Source: Reyranella sp. (lineage in GTDB: Bacteria; Pseudomonadota; Alphaproteobacteria; Reyranellales; Reyranellaceae). Taken from it: a stretch of DNA of 5,873 bases. A program made the position numbers and the translations under genes. Shown piece by piece: positions 5,531 to 5,873 of the stretch. Location of the stretch: assembly GCA_016780605.1 (NCBI GenBank), contig JADHLS010000382.1:1-5873 (forward strand), given 5' to 3'. The notes below the pieces were generated by a model. The model was not told the origin of the DNA and ran no database searches. It saw nothing but the letters and a program-made list of their open reading frames with translations. How positions within the stretch are numbered: the first letter of the stretch is position 1; each line of letters begins with the position of its first letter.

Positions 5531-5873
5531 ATGAGCCAGGACACAGGCGCCAACCGCCCCGTGTCGCCCGCCATAGCCGGCGCGACGGCCAACAAGGATC
5601 GTACGCTGCTGATCGCCGATGACGATGCTGCGTTCCGCAATCGCATCGCGCGCGCGCTCGAGCAGCGCGGCTTCATCGTCACCGCCGTCGGCTCGGTCGC
5701 CGAGGCCCTGGCCCAGACGGCGCGGCCGCCGGCGTTCGCCGTGCTCGACCTCAGGTTGGGTGACGGCAACGGGCTGGAGCTGGTGGGACCGCTGCGCCAG
5801 GCGCGGCCCGACATCCGCATCGTCGTGCTGACCGGCTACGGCAACATCGCCACCGCCGTCGCCGCGGTGAAAG
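5531..5873 (+). CDS. regA: RegA/ActR/PrrA-family response regulator, N-terminal part (cut by window edge)
   Basis: An open frame of 114 codons that runs off the right edge without a stop. After a 22-residue polar tail the receiver domain begins at KDRTLLIADDDAAF (22-35). D30-D32 form the acidic metal pocket, D73 in VLDLRLGDGNGLE (71-83) is the phosphate acceptor, and T101 in VVLTGYGNIATAVAAVK (98-114) is the switch threonine. The block from LDLRLGDGNGL through LTGYGNIATAVAAVK is strongly characteristic of the RegA/ActR/PrrA family, and the gene follows its cognate kinase regB by 23 nt in the same direction. The family is usually about 180 residues with a C-terminal Fis-like helix-turn-helix; that half lies outside the window. 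The start is set by GAGGGAG at 5519-5525. RegB phosphorylates it to activate or repress redox-dependent genes. Confidence 0.96.
   Translation, partial: MSQDTGANRPVSPAIAGATANKDRTLLIADDDAAFRNRIARALEQRGFIVTAVGSVAEALAQTARPPAFAVLDLRLGDGNGLELVGPLRQARPDIRIVVLTGYGNIATAVAAVK

Noticed and set aside
5514..5534. A six-codon mini-ORF (ATG at 5514) whose TGA overlaps the regA ATG.
   Set aside because: It could couple regB and regA translation, but it lacks its own ribosome site and a frame this short is easily due to chance.
1..5873. Searched by eye for CRISPR arrays, tRNA or rRNA genes, riboswitches, insertion-sequence ends, toxin-antitoxin or phage genes.
   Set aside because: No regularly spaced repeats, cloverleaf-like tRNA sequence, transposase or target-site duplication was seen. 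The only sizeable repeat is the intergenic palindrome, which lacks coding capacity.

Overview
The window comes from a GC-rich genome that looks alphaproteobacterial. The evidence is a RegB/RegA (ActS/ActR, PrrB/PrrA) redox two-component pair with its diagnostic motifs, alphaproteobacterial-style BMP transporter genes, and a compound palindrome of the 'cctca..tgagg / gtctcgaagg' type that I recall as widespread in alphaproteobacterial intergenic DNA. A Reyranella- or Bradyrhizobium-like host is possible, but the window alone cannot fix the genus.

Left half, minus strand (1-2366): the start of a BMP-family ABC importer operon. Read in transcription order it holds a Tat-type periplasmic binding protein (2366-1254), a 165-nt gap filled by a double-hairpin inverted repeat, a first permease (1088-39), and the first 13 codons of a second permease that runs off the left edge. 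No ATPase gene is present, so it must lie further left or elsewhere. The family typically imports nucleosides or related compounds; the real substrate is not readable here.

Centre (2367-2620): a divergent control region with an AT-rich island carrying repeated TATGCA/ATGCAAT elements. These are good operator candidates for the GntR/FCD-family regulator transcribed rightward (2621-3277). The simplest model is that this regulator controls itself and the divergent transporter operon in response to a small ligand.

Right half, plus strand (3344-5873): a tightly packed set of three genes: a NUDIX hydrolase with an enlarged Nudix box (NUDT19-like), the redox-sensing histidine kinase RegB 4 nt downstream with its ribosome-binding site inside the NUDIX gene, and the response regulator RegA, cut by the right edge inside its receiver domain. 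RegB keeps the quinone-site motif, the H-box and the redox cysteine, so it should be a working sensor. The NUDIX gene is probably co-transcribed with this global redox regulator.

I found no tRNA, rRNA, CRISPR array, insertion sequence, phage gene or defence system. No wholly new system is evident. The points most worth a second look are the palindrome inside the transporter operon, the operator cluster, and the NUDIX-RegBA coupling.
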